This document shows positions 26,893 through 36,207 of a DNA stretch of 64,000 nt, piece by piece (position 1 is the stretch's first letter; each line of letters starts with the position of its first letter). The DNA lies in assembly GCA_027490225.1 (NCBI GenBank), contig JAIXYK010000026.1, positions 1 through 64,000 on the forward strand, given 5' to 3'. The notes beneath the pieces are model-generated. The model saw only the letters and a list, made by a program, of their open reading frames with translations. It made no database searches and was not told the DNA's origin. A program made the position numbers and the translations under genes. The DNA comes from Bacteroidota bacterium. GTDB taxonomy: Bacteria > Bacteroidota > Bacteroidia > M30B66.

Positions 26893-28103
26893 ATGTTATC
26901 AGCGAAATAAATACAAAGTTGCTATATTATAATTTATTGGCTTTGTGTTTTGCATTTCCTGTTGCACCTAAGCTTGTTCCGTTCTTTTTAATTGTAATTT
27001 CTATTATTTCTGTTTTCAATTTCAGAATCGAAGCAAATAATAAATTCACATCTTACTTTCCATTCTTACTTTCAATTGCATTTTATACAGTTTGTATTCT
27101 AGGTCTATTTTGGACTTCAGATTTAACATCCGGTTTTAAACATTTGGAGATAAAGCTCTCATTTCTGGTAATCCCAATAATTTTCCTCAATAAAAATCTA
27201 ATTCAACAAATCAAAATAAACGGATTATTCCAAGCATTTATTAGTGGAAATATAATCGCTGCCATTTATGCACTTTTAATTGCAGCTTTTACTTATTTTC
27301 AAGAAGGTTTGAATCATTTTACTTACACTTTGCTAAGTCCCAACTTCCATCCAACATATCTATCAATTTATGCTTTGTTTTGTTTGAGTCTTCTGTTTTA
27401 TCTCGATGAATCGTTAGTTAAAAATAAAATATTAAAAAATGTAGCAATTTTATTACTTATTTTTTGGATATTATTATTATCTTCTAAAGTCAATATTATA
27501 CTTCTTTTTATTATTTTAGTACTTCATTTAATCAGTGCTTTCAGAATATCACTTAACAAAACAAAATTGTTTGGTTATAGCACTTTGATTATTATTGGTT
27601 TAGGAACATTTCTTTTCTTAAATACTTCCATAACAGAACGCTTTAAAACTAGCTTAACAGTATTAAAATCCCCTAATAATATATTAAACAATGAAACTGA
27701 AAGCAATAGTGCGAGAATATTAATCTGGAATTCAGCGTTTGATTTAGTAGTACAGCACCCATTAATTGGTGTAGGAACTGGCGATGTTAACAATGAATTA
27801 GTTAAAGAATATGAAATCCGCTCGTATACAGGCATTCAAGAAAAAAGACTAAATGCGCACAATCAATACCTTCAAACAGCAATATCTACGGGAATTCCAT
27901 CTGTAATGTTGTTAATTTTCTTTTTGGTATTTCCATTAATTAAATATCATTTTTCAGATAATAATATTTTTCAATATTTTATAAGTGTATTCTGTATAAA
28001 TGCACTTGTAGAATCAACCCTAGAAAACCAAGCTGGCGTAGTATTTTTCATCTTTTTCTATTTTTTACTTTTAAGGTCAAAAAAAACAATAAAACAGAAT
28101 TAA
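26889..28103 (+). CDS. O-antigen ligase family protein (Wzy_C)
   Basis: A 404-residue polytopic inner-membrane protein with about ten helices. The conserved periplasmic loop is clear: ARILIWNSAFDLVVQHPLIG, GVGTGDVNNEL, then NAHNQYLQTAISTGIPS, where the Arg and His-Asn are the residues expected in WaaL/Wzy enzymes. It is a better match to the family than the protein at 21126. One of the two is probably the polymerase and the other the ligase, but sequence alone does not settle which. It overlaps its upstream neighbour by 4 bp. Confidence 0.88.
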   Translation: MNVISEINTKLLYYNLLALCFAFPVAPKLVPFFLIVISIISVFNFRIEANNKFTSYFPFLLSIAFYTVCILGLFWTSDLTSGFKHLEIKLSFLVIPIIFLNKNLIQQIKINGLFQAFISGNIIAAIYALLIAAFTYFQEGLNHFTYTLLSPNFHPTYLSIYALFCLSLLFYLDESLVKNKILKNVAILLLIFWILLLSSKVNIILLFIILVLHLISAFRISLNKTKLFGYSTLIIIGLGTFLFLNTSITERFKTSLTVLKSPNNILNNETESNSARILIWNSAFDLVVQHPLIGVGTGDVNNELVKEYEIRSYTGIQEKRLNAHNQYLQTAISTGIPSVMLLIFFLVFPLIKYHFSDNNIFQYFISVFCINALVESTLENQAGVVFFIFFYFLLLRSKKTIKQN

Positions 28104-28116
28104 ATTACAGTATTAA

Positions 28117-29361
28117 ATGAGGGCATTAAAAATCTTAATTCTAACACAATATTATCCTCCTGAAGTTGGTGCACCTCAAAATCGTTTGCATGAACTTGCT
28201 TTAAGGTTAATAAAAAAAGGATTCGAAATAGAAGTAATAACAGCAATGCCTAATTATCCAGAAATGGAAATTCATTCAGGATATAAAAACAAACGCTATA
28301 TTTTCGAGCATATAGACGGAATCCCTATTCATCGAACATTCATTTATGTTAGTAAAAGCAAAAAAATAATTCCTCGTTTATTGAATTATTTTTCATTTGT
28401 TTTCTCCTCTCTTTGGTACGGTTTAATAAAATTAAATAAAAATGATATTCTTTTGTGTGAAAGTCCTCCTTTGTTTTTGGGCATTTCTGCGTATTTATTA
28501 AGCAGATTTAAAAAAGCAAAGTTAATTATGAATATTTCGGATTTATGGCCCGAAAGTGCTGAGAAATTAGGATTAGTAAAAAACAAGTTTCTTTTAAAGT
28601 CTACAGAAAAATTAGAACTTTTCTTGTATCGAAAATCTTGGATTGTTACAGGACAAACTAATGGAATTGTAGAGAATATTAAAGCGAGAGTCCGAAATGT
28701 TAATGCTTTTTGGCTTCCCAATGGTGTAGACTTAGATTATTATAATCCGCAAAACATACTTGGCCAGTGGAGGAAAATAAATGGTTTTGATGAAACCGAT
28801 TTTATCGCTCTTTATGCTGGCATTTTAGGGCATGCACAAGGATTAGAGATAATTATAAATGCAGCTAATTCTTTAAAAGATAACACTAATATAAAATGGG
28901 TAATTGTTGGAACTGGACCAGAAAAGCAGAAATTAATTGATTATAAAGCCGAATTAAAACTTGAAAATGTTTTCTTTTTTGACGCTGTATCAAAAATTGA
29001 AATGCCTGCAATAATAGCTGCAGCAGATGTTGCAGTAATTCCTCTCAAACGACTAGAGCTGTTTAAAGGTGCTATTCCAAGTAAAATTTTCGAATCACTT
29101 GCTATGAAAAAACCAATTCTTCTAGGTGTTGAAGGTGAGGCAAAAGAAATATTTATAAGTAAAGGGAAATGCGGATTAGCATTTATTCCAGAAGATGCGC
29201 AATCGCTGGCTGATGCAGCTTACTCATTATCTATTCAACCAGATTTGCTAGAACAACTGGGATTGCAAGCAAGAAAATATGTTTCTGAAGTTTTTGATAG
29301 AGACAAAATTGCAACAAGATTAGCAGTCTTTTTAAATGAAGAATGGAACAAGAAAAAATAA
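28117..29361 (+). CDS. Glycosyltransferase family 4 protein (WbuB-like)
   Basis: A 414-residue GT-B enzyme resembling WbuB-type fucosamine transferases. The start KILILTQYYPPEVGAPQNRLHEL, read in parts as YYPPEVGAPQNR, is typical of that subgroup. The acceptor domain ends with NISDLWPESAEKLGLV, and the donor site has AIPSKIFESLAMKKPILLGV. The WbuB likeness comes from these blocks, and sugar specificity is inference. The gap to the previous gene is 13 bp. A 153-bp AT-rich gap with no recognised element separates it from the aminotransferase gene. Confidence 0.87.
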   Translation: MRALKILILTQYYPPEVGAPQNRLHELALRLIKKGFEIEVITAMPNYPEMEIHSGYKNKRYIFEHIDGIPIHRTFIYVSKSKKIIPRLLNYFSFVFSSLWYGLIKLNKNDILLCESPPLFLGISAYLLSRFKKAKLIMNISDLWPESAEKLGLVKNKFLLKSTEKLELFLYRKSWIVTGQTNGIVENIKARVRNVNAFWLPNGVDLDYYNPQNILGQWRKINGFDETDFIALYAGILGHAQGLEIIINAANSLKDNTNIKWVIVGTGPEKQKLIDYKAELKLENVFFFDAVSKIEMPAIIAAADVAVIPLKRLELFKGAIPSKIFESLAMKKPILLGVEGEAKEIFISKGKCGLAFIPEDAQSLADAAYSLSIQPDLLEQLGLQARKYVSEVFDRDKIATRLAVFLNEEWNKKK

Positions 29362-29514
29362 TGTTATTTAAAAATTTGAAAATAAATTTTAAACCACTTA
29401 CAGGGTAGATTCATTGTAAGATGTAATACATTTACACTTTAAATTAAAACAAATTTTAAAATAACGTTTTTGAAGATTATACTTTAATAAAATCAAATAT
29501 ATTAACCATTTCAA

Positions 29515-30735
29515 ATGCTTCCATTTTCCCCTCCACATATTGACCAAGCAATTATTGATGAAGTAGTTGCAGCCCTTAAATCAGGTTGGATAACTACAGG
29601 GCCTCGCACCAAAAAATTTGAACAGCTTTTAAGTGATTATAATGGAAATCCAAATACACTTTGCTTAAATTCAGCGACTGCCGGTTTAGAAATAATTCTA
29701 AGATGGTTTGGTGTTGGTCCGGGTGATGAAGTAATTGTTCCAGCCTACACATATTCTGCAACAGCAAATGTAGTAATGCACACAGGAGCAACTCCTGTAT
29801 TTTGCGACACCAATCTTACAGATTTTAATATAAATCCCAGTTGTATAAATCATCTGATTAATGCAAAAACGAAGGTAATCATGCCTGTTGATTTTGGCGG
29901 TTTTCCTTGCGATTACGATGCAATCAACCAATTAGTAAATTCAGATAAAAATAAAAAGCTATTCAAACCTAATAGCGAAAATCAAGAAAAACTAGGACGA
30001 ATTCTTGTGCTTTCTGATGCTGCACATTCAATAGGAGCTCGATATAAGGGGAAAATGACTGGAACACTTACTGATGTTTCCGTTTTCTCTTTTCATGCTG
30101 TTAAGAATTTAACTACTGCTGAAGGTGGAGCTATAGCATTAAATCTTCCAGCTCCATTTGATAATAAAGCGGTTTATGATTATTTATGTATTGCAACATT
30201 ACATGGTCAAAATAAAGATGCCCTTGCAAAAATGCAGAAAGGAAACTGGAAATATGATATAATTGAGCCAGGTTATAAGTGCAACATGACTGATATTATG
30301 GCTGCTATAGGACTTGTTGAATTAGATAGATATGAATCTTTTACATTAAAACTCAGAAAAGAAATATTCGACTTGTATACCATTCGTTTAAAAGATTTTG
30401 ATTGGGCTGAAATTCCTCCATATGAAACCGAAGAAAAGACTTCTTCTTATCATTTATATCCGCTTAGGATAAATGGAATAACTGAACCTGAAAGAGATGC
30501 AATAATGAAAATGATTTTTGATAAAGATGTTTCTGTGAATGTCCATTTTATTCCTGTTCCTATGATGAAGTTCTACAAAGAACAAGGATATTCTATTGAT
30601 AAATACCCAATTACTTATTACAATTATAGTAGAGAAATCTCACTACCTGTATATGTTGATTTAAGCAATGAACAAATAAATGAGGTATTAAATGCAGTGA
30701 TAGAAGCTGTAACTAAAATGAAAGAAAAGAAATAG
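29515..30735 (+). CDS. DegT/DnrJ/EryC1/StrS family aminotransferase
   Basis: A 406-residue PLP-dependent sugar aminotransferase of the ArnB/PglE fold. The N-terminus FSPPHIDQAIIDEVVAAL with GWITTGPRTKKFE is typical, the cofactor-binding segment is ALSDAAHSIGARY (here VLSDAAHSIGARYKGK), and the Schiff-base lysine lies in SFHAVKNLTTAEGG (about residue 200). It should transaminate a UDP-4-keto sugar to an amino sugar for the polysaccharide, as PglE does. No dehydratase or acetyltransferase partner is in the cluster. Its stop codon overlaps the sugar transferase start by 1 base (TAGTG). Confidence 0.94.
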   Translation: MLPFSPPHIDQAIIDEVVAALKSGWITTGPRTKKFEQLLSDYNGNPNTLCLNSATAGLEIILRWFGVGPGDEVIVPAYTYSATANVVMHTGATPVFCDTNLTDFNINPSCINHLINAKTKVIMPVDFGGFPCDYDAINQLVNSDKNKKLFKPNSENQEKLGRILVLSDAAHSIGARYKGKMTGTLTDVSVFSFHAVKNLTTAEGGAIALNLPAPFDNKAVYDYLCIATLHGQNKDALAKMQKGNWKYDIIEPGYKCNMTDIMAAIGLVELDRYESFTLKLRKEIFDLYTIRLKDFDWAEIPPYETEEKTSSYHLYPLRINGITEPERDAIMKMIFDKDVSVNVHFIPVPMMKFYKEQGYSIDKYPITYYNYSREISLPVYVDLSNEQINEVLNAVIEAVTKMKEKK

Positions 30736-31325
30736 TGGAAAAAAGAATTTTCGATTTATTATTCACAATTCCTGGTGTAATAGTGTTGAGTCCTTTGCTT
30801 TTAATTCTTTACATTTTGGTGATATTAGATTCAAAGGGAGGAGGATTTTATTTACAAAAAAGAGTAGGAAAAAATAATAAAGATTTTTCTCTATTTAAGT
30901 TCCGAACAATGAAATTAGGTTCTGATGCTAAAGGATTATTAACAGTTGGCGGAAATGATAGCAGGATTACTAAAGTTGGAATTATATTAAGAAAATATAA
31001 ATTAGATGAACTACCTCAACTTTTTAACGTAATTAACGGCACAATGAGTTTAGTGGGCCCTAGGCCCGAAGTGAGGAAATACGTTTCTTTGTATAATCAA
31101 GAACAATTGTCTATTCTTAATATAAAGCCAGGAATTACTGATTATGCGAGTTTGCAATTTTTTTCAGAAAATGAATTACTGGCAAAATCCAATAATCCCG
31201 AAAAGACATACATAAACGAGATATTGCCCGAAAAGTTGAGGCTTAATCTTTTATATCTGAAAAACAGAAATATTAAAACTGATTTCCTAATTATATTAAA
31301 AACAATAAGCAGAATATTTAAATAG
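30735..31325 (+). CDS. Initiating sugar transferase (PglC/WcaJ type)
   Basis: A 196-residue monotopic phosphoglycosyl transferase that moves a sugar-phosphate onto undecaprenyl phosphate, the first step of repeat-unit assembly. It has the short PglC-like form: one N-terminal re-entrant hydrophobic segment (about 8-30), then FKFRTMKLGSDA, and the catalytic-domain signature LDELPQLFNVINGTMSLVGP with RPE following. The start is GTG, overlapping the aminotransferase stop by 1 base. It is the last gene of the cluster and runs into a strong terminator. Confidence 0.93.
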   Translation: MEKRIFDLLFTIPGVIVLSPLLLILYILVILDSKGGGFYLQKRVGKNNKDFSLFKFRTMKLGSDAKGLLTVGGNDSRITKVGIILRKYKLDELPQLFNVINGTMSLVGPRPEVRKYVSLYNQEQLSILNIKPGITDYASLQFFSENELLAKSNNPEKTYINEILPEKLRLNLLYLKNRNIKTDFLIILKTISRIFK

Positions 31326-31364
31326 AAAAAGCCAATTTGAGAAATCAAGTTGGCTTTTTCTATT
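31321..31364. terminator. Bidirectional intrinsic terminator
   Basis: AATAGAAAAAGCCAA pairs with TTGGCTTTTTCTATT around a short interior containing GAGAAATC. There is an A-run on one side and a T-run on the other. It separates the plus-strand polysaccharide cluster from the converging DUF4476 gene. Confidence 0.9.
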
Positions 31365-31382
31365 TATTGAATTTCTTTAAAA

Positions 31383-32438
31383 TTATCTTCCGCCCCTTAT
31401 GTATGCGTTCAATTCATCAACGGATGAAGAAAACTCAAATGCATTATTCACTAAGAAGTAGTTTCCTAAATCAAAAGTATGTCCATATGCGAATTTTGCG
31501 AAATCTAATCTCGAATCTTCAAAATCAAAAGATTTTAATAATTGGGCTACTTGTGCTGAAGTCATACAATTGGTTGTAAAAACTTGCTTAGCTACTTGCA
31601 ATTTGTTGTCTTCAAATGATTGATTGTTGATTGTAGTCACCGCATTATTAAATGTTGTATTATCCATTGGCCAAGGACAACCAACTGGACCATTGTAACC
31701 CGGCATTACATAAGTTTGTTGTTGTTGTTGAACAACTTGAGGTTGTGTTGAACCATAAGTTGTAGTTGTAGTAGTTTGTTGAACAGTTCCGTTAGTTACA
31801 ACAGTTCCTGGTACGCCCACATTCATATTAAAATTAACGCCTAAATCTGGGTCATTAACACCTACAGACATTGTTGCTCCACCTACGGGGGCTACACCCG
31901 TTCCACGTGTAGTTGTGGTGGTGGTTTGTGTTACAGTTCCTGGTTGCTGAACAACAACAGGTTGTGTATTGTAAACTGGCTGTTGTTGAGGAGCCCTTTG
32001 CATTTGAGGTTGTCCATATGGAACTTCAGATAATAAACGAATAACATATTTCTCTTTGTCATCAGTTTTAACGTCTGAAGAATCTCTCAAATTTGCATCT
32101 CTTGCAACTTGATTTCCCATTTTATTGAGTGTTTTTCCAACTCCAGTTTGCTTTTTAGGTCGAATGTTGAATGTACGTTCCAGATAAGGTTCTAAAACAA
32201 TAGTAGAAGTAACAACTCCTAAAGTTGGGTCTTCGAAGATTGCTTTCATTTTGTAATTACCTGGAGCTAAGTCGGTTAATTTAACATTAGTCGCTGGCGC
32301 TTCATTATACTTTAAGCCATTCATCACTACTGTAAATTTTTCACCATTCTCAGCGAAGAAGATTAAATTAGAATTCTGCGCAAAGGTGTTTGAGATAAAC
32401 AAAAAAGATGCGATAATTAAAAGTACTGTTTTTTTCAT
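31383..32438 (-). CDS. Secreted DUF4476 domain protein
   Basis: A 351-residue protein with a signal peptide (about 1-20, ending NTFAQ), an N-terminal beta domain (about 21-130) and a low-complexity Gln/Thr/Pro/Val-rich linker (about 145-245, with QTTTTTTRG and QQQQQTYVMPGYNG). The C-terminal DUF4476 domain (about 250-350) carries the family pattern FEDNKLQVAKQ, FDFEDSRLDFAKFAY, and LVNNAFEFSSSVDELNAYI. The domain is common in Bacteroidetes and of unknown role. The protein is likely periplasmic or surface-exposed. It has its own promoter with a leader of about 40 bases and is separated from the M42 peptidase gene by 95 bp. Confidence 0.93.
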   Translation of the reverse strand: MKKTVLLIIASFLFISNTFAQNSNLIFFAENGEKFTVVMNGLKYNEAPATNVKLTDLAPGNYKMKAIFEDPTLGVVTSTIVLEPYLERTFNIRPKKQTGVGKTLNKMGNQVARDANLRDSSDVKTDDKEKYVIRLLSEVPYGQPQMQRAPQQQPVYNTQPVVVQQPGTVTQTTTTTTRGTGVAPVGGATMSVGVNDPDLGVNFNMNVGVPGTVVTNGTVQQTTTTTTYGSTQPQVVQQQQQTYVMPGYNGPVGCPWPMDNTTFNNAVTTINNQSFEDNKLQVAKQVFTTNCMTSAQVAQLLKSFDFEDSRLDFAKFAYGHTFDLGNYFLVNNAFEFSSSVDELNAYIRGGR

Positions 32439-32479
32439 AATTTTTTTTTAATGGCGACGGCCGATTTCAAATGGTGTGC

Positions 32480-32487
32480 CAAATGTA
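32480..32487 (-). promoter_or_regulatory. -7 box before the DUF4476 gene
   Basis: The minus strand reads TACATTTG, matching TAnnTTTG, 41 bases before the ATG at 32438. No clear TTTG is present at the -33 position. It lies in the 95-bp gap after the M42 peptidase gene start region. Confidence 0.55.
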
Positions 32488-32533
32488 ATAGAAAAATAAA
32501 TTAGGTAAAAATTTTGAATTTGAGTTTAATGCC

Positions 32534-33574
32534 TTAAAAATGAGCCCAATCAAATTGATCTAACTCTTCTATGCAATGCTTTAAAAGATTTATTGAATCC
32601 TCTACATCTTGTTTGTTAACCATTTCTATAACTTGATGTATATGTCTTGTAGGAATGCTAACTGCACCTGTGATTGCTCCACCAGCTGTCATTCGTTGAA
32701 TACCAGAAGTATCAGTTCCTCCACCAGTTAAAATCTCAGCTTGCCACGAAATGGTATTTTTATCTGCAACTGTTTTCATGTATTTTACCATTCTAGAATC
32801 GCAAATCACAGAGCTATCCATAATTTTTATTCCTGCGCCCTTTCCTAGTCTGGTTACTTGTTCATGTTCCTTTGAGCCAGGAACATCATAAGCAATTGTA
32901 GTATCTAAGCCAAAACCAAAATCAGGTTTAATTCCTAAAGTAGCAACCTGAGCTCCTCTTATTCCAACTTCTTCTTGCACTGTAAAAACGGCATAAAGAT
33001 CATACGGAATATCTCTTAATCTTTTTAACGTTTCAATCAAGATATATACAGAGATTCTATTATCAAGAGATTTACAGTTAATACAGTCGCCCATTTCAAT
33101 CAACTGACGTTCTCTTGTTATAGTATTTCCAATTTGAACAATCTCTTTTACTTCTGAAGGCTTCATTCCGGTATCTATAAAAAAATCGGAAATTTTTGGT
33201 GGCTTTTCCCTTTCTTCAGGTGACATTAAATGAATTGGTTTTGAGCCCATAACACCAACGATATCGGTTTTACCGTGTATTAAAACCCTTTGGGCCGTTA
33301 ACGTTTTGGGATCAAATCCACCTAAAGTAGTGAATCGGATAAATCCATTATCATCAATATGTGTGACCATGAAACCGATTTCATCCATGTGTGCAGCAAC
33401 CATTACTTTTTTGTTGCTCTTCCCCTTTTTAAAAACGGTAACATTTCCCATGTTATCGACTGAAACATTATCACCTAAATTGATAGTTTCTTGGAGTATT
33501 AATTTTCTAATTGGATGCTCATACCCTGGAGCTCCGGGAGTTTCACAAATTTCTTTAAGCAGAGAAATATTCAT
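32534..33574 (-). CDS. M42 family metallopeptidase (glutamyl aminopeptidase-like)
   Basis: A 346-residue cytosolic aminopeptidase of the M42/FrvX group, which forms large tetrahedral complexes that trim peptides. Metal-binding and catalytic blocks are visible: MVAAHMDEIGFMV (His, about 61-73), NCKSLDNRIS (Asp), VQEEVGIRGA (the catalytic Glu pair), GLDTTIAYDVPG, and GGGTDTSGIQ with the C-terminal IPTRHIHQVIE (His). The metal-site residues seem intact. It is the last gene of the acpP-fabF-rnc-IPE-pyk run, 13 bp after pyk. Confidence 0.95.
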   Translation of the reverse strand: MNISLLKEICETPGAPGYEHPIRKLILQETINLGDNVSVDNMGNVTVFKKGKSNKKVMVAAHMDEIGFMVTHIDDNGFIRFTTLGGFDPKTLTAQRVLIHGKTDIVGVMGSKPIHLMSPEEREKPPKISDFFIDTGMKPSEVKEIVQIGNTITRERQLIEMGDCINCKSLDNRISVYILIETLKRLRDIPYDLYAVFTVQEEVGIRGAQVATLGIKPDFGFGLDTTIAYDVPGSKEHEQVTRLGKGAGIKIMDSSVICDSRMVKYMKTVADKNTISWQAEILTGGGTDTSGIQRMTAGGAITGAVSIPTRHIHQVIEMVNKQDVEDSINLLKHCIEELDQFDWAHF

Positions 33575-33587
33575 TTTTACTTTTCGA

Positions 33588-35018
33588 TTATTCTACAAAA
33601 CTAACCTTTAACATGTTTGCTTTTCCAAACTCATGCATTGGAATACTTGCAACATTTATTATTACTTCATCAGTACTAATGAAACCTTGTTTTTTAAGAA
33701 TGTTCTTAATATCAGAAATTGTATGGTCTGTGCTTACTAGTTTATCATAATAAAAACCTTTAACTCCCCAAATAAGGCTTAAAGTATTTAACAACGATCT
33801 ATTACTTGTAAAAATAAAGATGTTTGCTTTGGGTCTATAGCTTGATATTCTAAAAGCTGTATATCCAGAATGCGTCATTCCAATAATTGCTGATGCACTT
33901 GTTTGTTCTGCCATAGTGCATGCATTATAGCATATCGCATCGCTTATCATTCTTACTTTTGAAGAGCTTGCCTTATGCTCCTTATGATAAATGCCTTCAA
34001 ACCCTTCAACTCTTGAAATAATTTTTTGAACTGTTTCTATAACTCTTACAGGAAAAGCTCCAACAGAAGTTTCACCGCTCAACATCACTGCATCCGCCCC
34101 ATCCATCACAGAATTTGCGACATCATTTACCTCTGCTCTGGTTGCGTTATAATTTGTAATCATGCTTTCCATCATTTGAGTGGCAATGATAATCGGAATA
34201 GAAGCTTCTAAACACTTCTTAACCAGCATTTTCTGAATAAGTGGAAGATTCTCCATAGGAATTTCTACTCCAAGATCTCCCCTTGCTACCATTAAAGCAT
34301 CGGTATTCTTAATAATTTCATCAATCTCATCAATTGCTTCAGGTTTTTCAATTTTTGCTACAACTCTTGCATTTTTATTGTTTTTTTGAATGATATGTTT
34401 CAATTCTAAAATATCACTTGCTCTCCTTACGAATGAAAGCCCAATCCATTCTATATCATTTTCGAGCGCAAACTTTAAATCTTCCAAGTCTTTTTTAGTC
34501 AAACAAGGCAATGAAACTTTGGTGTTTGGAAGATTTACACCCTTTTTTGAAGACAAAATCCCTCCGTGTAAAATTGTAGCAATAACTTCATCATCCTTGT
34601 TTGTTTCTTTAACCTGTAATACAATTTTACCATCGTCAACGAGAATTGTTTCTCCGGCTTTTACATCTTGTGGAAATTGAGGGTAAGTTATGTAAACCTT
34701 TTCTGCAGTGCCTACTAACTTATGGGTTGTAAAAATAATATCATTCCCTTTAATCAACTCTACACCATTATTTTCAACTTCGCCAATTCTTAGTTTTGGA
34801 CCTTGTAAATCTGCTAAAATCGCTGTATTAAATCCATGTTCTTCGTTTATCTCTCTAATAAAACGAATAACTCGACCATGATCTTCATAAGAACCATGGC
34901 TAAAATTAACACGACATACATCAACCCCTGCTGAAATTAATTGAGTTAGGACTTCTTTTGTTGAAGTTGCAGGACCAAGTGTTGCAATTACTTTTGTTTT
35001 ACTTTGTACTTTTGACAT
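33588..35018 (-). CDS. pyk: Pyruvate kinase
   Basis: A 476-residue glycolytic enzyme that makes ATP and pyruvate from phosphoenolpyruvate and ADP. The N-terminus TKVIATLGPAT and CRVNFSHG are the family opening, the active-site block is ARVVAKIEKPEAID with VARGDLGVEIP, and AEVNDVANSVMDGADAVMLS completes the barrel. The C-terminal domain is present and of normal length. The start is 2 bp from the IPExxxVDY gene's stop. Its place directly after that gene and before M42 matches the common Bacteroidetes order. Confidence 0.97.
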   Translation of the reverse strand: MSKVQSKTKVIATLGPATSTKEVLTQLISAGVDVCRVNFSHGSYEDHGRVIRFIREINEEHGFNTAILADLQGPKLRIGEVENNGVELIKGNDIIFTTHKLVGTAEKVYITYPQFPQDVKAGETILVDDGKIVLQVKETNKDDEVIATILHGGILSSKKGVNLPNTKVSLPCLTKKDLEDLKFALENDIEWIGLSFVRRASDILELKHIIQKNNKNARVVAKIEKPEAIDEIDEIIKNTDALMVARGDLGVEIPMENLPLIQKMLVKKCLEASIPIIIATQMMESMITNYNATRAEVNDVANSVMDGADAVMLSGETSVGAFPVRVIETVQKIISRVEGFEGIYHKEHKASSSKVRMISDAICYNACTMAEQTSASAIIGMTHSGYTAFRISSYRPKANIFIFTSNRSLLNTLSLIWGVKGFYYDKLVSTDHTISDIKNILKKQGFISTDEVIINVASIPMHEFGKANMLKVSFVE

Positions 35019-35020
35019 AA

Positions 35021-35446
35021 TTAAAAAATGATGTTATCTTTTGATTTTAAGGAACTTATATCAATTGAAAATGCAGTAATAACATTTTCAATTTGCTTTA
35101 TTTTTTTTACAATTTCTGATTGATCTATTAAATCAATTTCACCCACGATTTTAAGAAAATAGTCAGTTTGTTTTTGTTCTGGAATTAAGTTAACGGATAA
35201 ACTTTTATTTGAAATGATTGAATAATGCAAATCGTTTTCAGGATCGATGTGATTGAAAAGCGAGAAGAAGATATCAACTTTCTTTTTTTGGTGCACACTT
35301 GAAATATCATTAACATCTCTAATCAAGTCAATATCTAATTGTTTATTGAGATGCCAACAAAGTTTAAAATCATCTAACTGTGAGCATATTCCTATCAGAA
35401 CAAACTCATAATCAATATAATCTGTTAATGTTATTTTTTTTATCAC
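35021..35446 (-). CDS. IPExxxVDY family protein
   Basis: A 141-residue protein of unknown function belonging to the IPExxxVDY family, named for a motif that appears here as LIPEQKQTDYFLKI (about residues 88-101). It is a small alpha/beta cytoplasmic protein without signal or membrane segment. The start codon is GTG. The family is restricted to Bacteroidetes and sits beside pyk and rnc, as here (2 bp before pyk, 44 bp after rnc). No biochemical role is known to me. Confidence 0.9.
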   Translation of the reverse strand: MIKKITLTDYIDYEFVLIGICSQLDDFKLCWHLNKQLDIDLIRDVNDISSVHQKKKVDIFFSLFNHIDPENDLHYSIISNKSLSVNLIPEQKQTDYFLKIVGEIDLIDQSEIVKKIKQIENVITAFSIDISSLKSKDNIIF

Positions 35447-35490
35447 TGCGCACTAATATAAGGCACATTGTTGAATAAACACTAAGAGAA

Positions 35491-36204
35491 TTAAATGTCA
35501 GAAAAAATTGCTGTGCAGGCATTTTCAGCAGCTGCTTGTTCTGCATATTTTTTTGAAAATCCAATTCCTTCACCTTTTGGAACGTCGTCTACCAAGACAG
35601 TAACATAGTACAATTTCTGTTTTTCTCCGTCTAATTCTTCTCTGGCATCAAATAGTATTGTTTTTCTTGATCGTTGCCCCCAATTAATCAATTTAGATTT
35701 AAAATTTAGGTCTTGGGTTTCTAAATCCTCAATATCAACATGAAATTTAATGATTCGAGAATAGACAATTTTCTCAGTAAACTTAAATCCTTTGTCCAAA
35801 TAAATTGCGCCAATTAAAGCTTCAAACGTATCGCCACAAATAGACTTATAGAGTCTATTTGAAGAATCATATTGGATTAATTTATCCAATCCAATTTTCA
35901 ATGCTAATTTGTTTAAATATGCTCTACTAACCATTTTAGAGCGCATTTCAGTTAAAAAGCCCTCATCTTTATATGGAAATTTTTTAAACAAATAGTCAGT
36001 TATGATGGCACCGAGCACAGAGTCACCTAAAAATTCAAGCCTTTCATTTGAATCTTTCACACCGTCTTTTATTTCTTTTGCAATTGAACGATGTCTGAAA
36101 GCTAGTTCATATAGCCTGATATTATTTGGCCAAAAACCTAACAAGTTTTTAATAGAATGATGGGTAGCTGTTTTAGGTGTAAACCTTTTTAAAACAGAAA
36201 GCAT
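35491..36204 (-). CDS. rnc: Ribonuclease III
   Basis: A 237-residue double-strand-specific endoribonuclease for rRNA and mRNA processing. The catalytic signature is NERLEFLGDSVLGAII (about 52-67), the second acidic cluster lies in GDTFEALIGAIYLDKG, and the C-terminal dsRNA-binding domain (about 165-235) ends with KKYAEQAAAENACTAIF. The gene begins 3 bp after the fabF stop, so it is part of the acpP-fabF-rnc operon, the standard arrangement in many bacteria. Confidence 0.97.
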   Translation of the reverse strand: MLSVLKRFTPKTATHHSIKNLLGFWPNNIRLYELAFRHRSIAKEIKDGVKDSNERLEFLGDSVLGAIITDYLFKKFPYKDEGFLTEMRSKMVSRAYLNKLALKIGLDKLIQYDSSNRLYKSICGDTFEALIGAIYLDKGFKFTEKIVYSRIIKFHVDIEDLETQDLNFKSKLINWGQRSRKTILFDAREELDGEKQKLYYVTVLVDDVPKGEGIGFSKKYAEQAAAENACTAIFSDI

Positions 36205-36207
36205 TGC

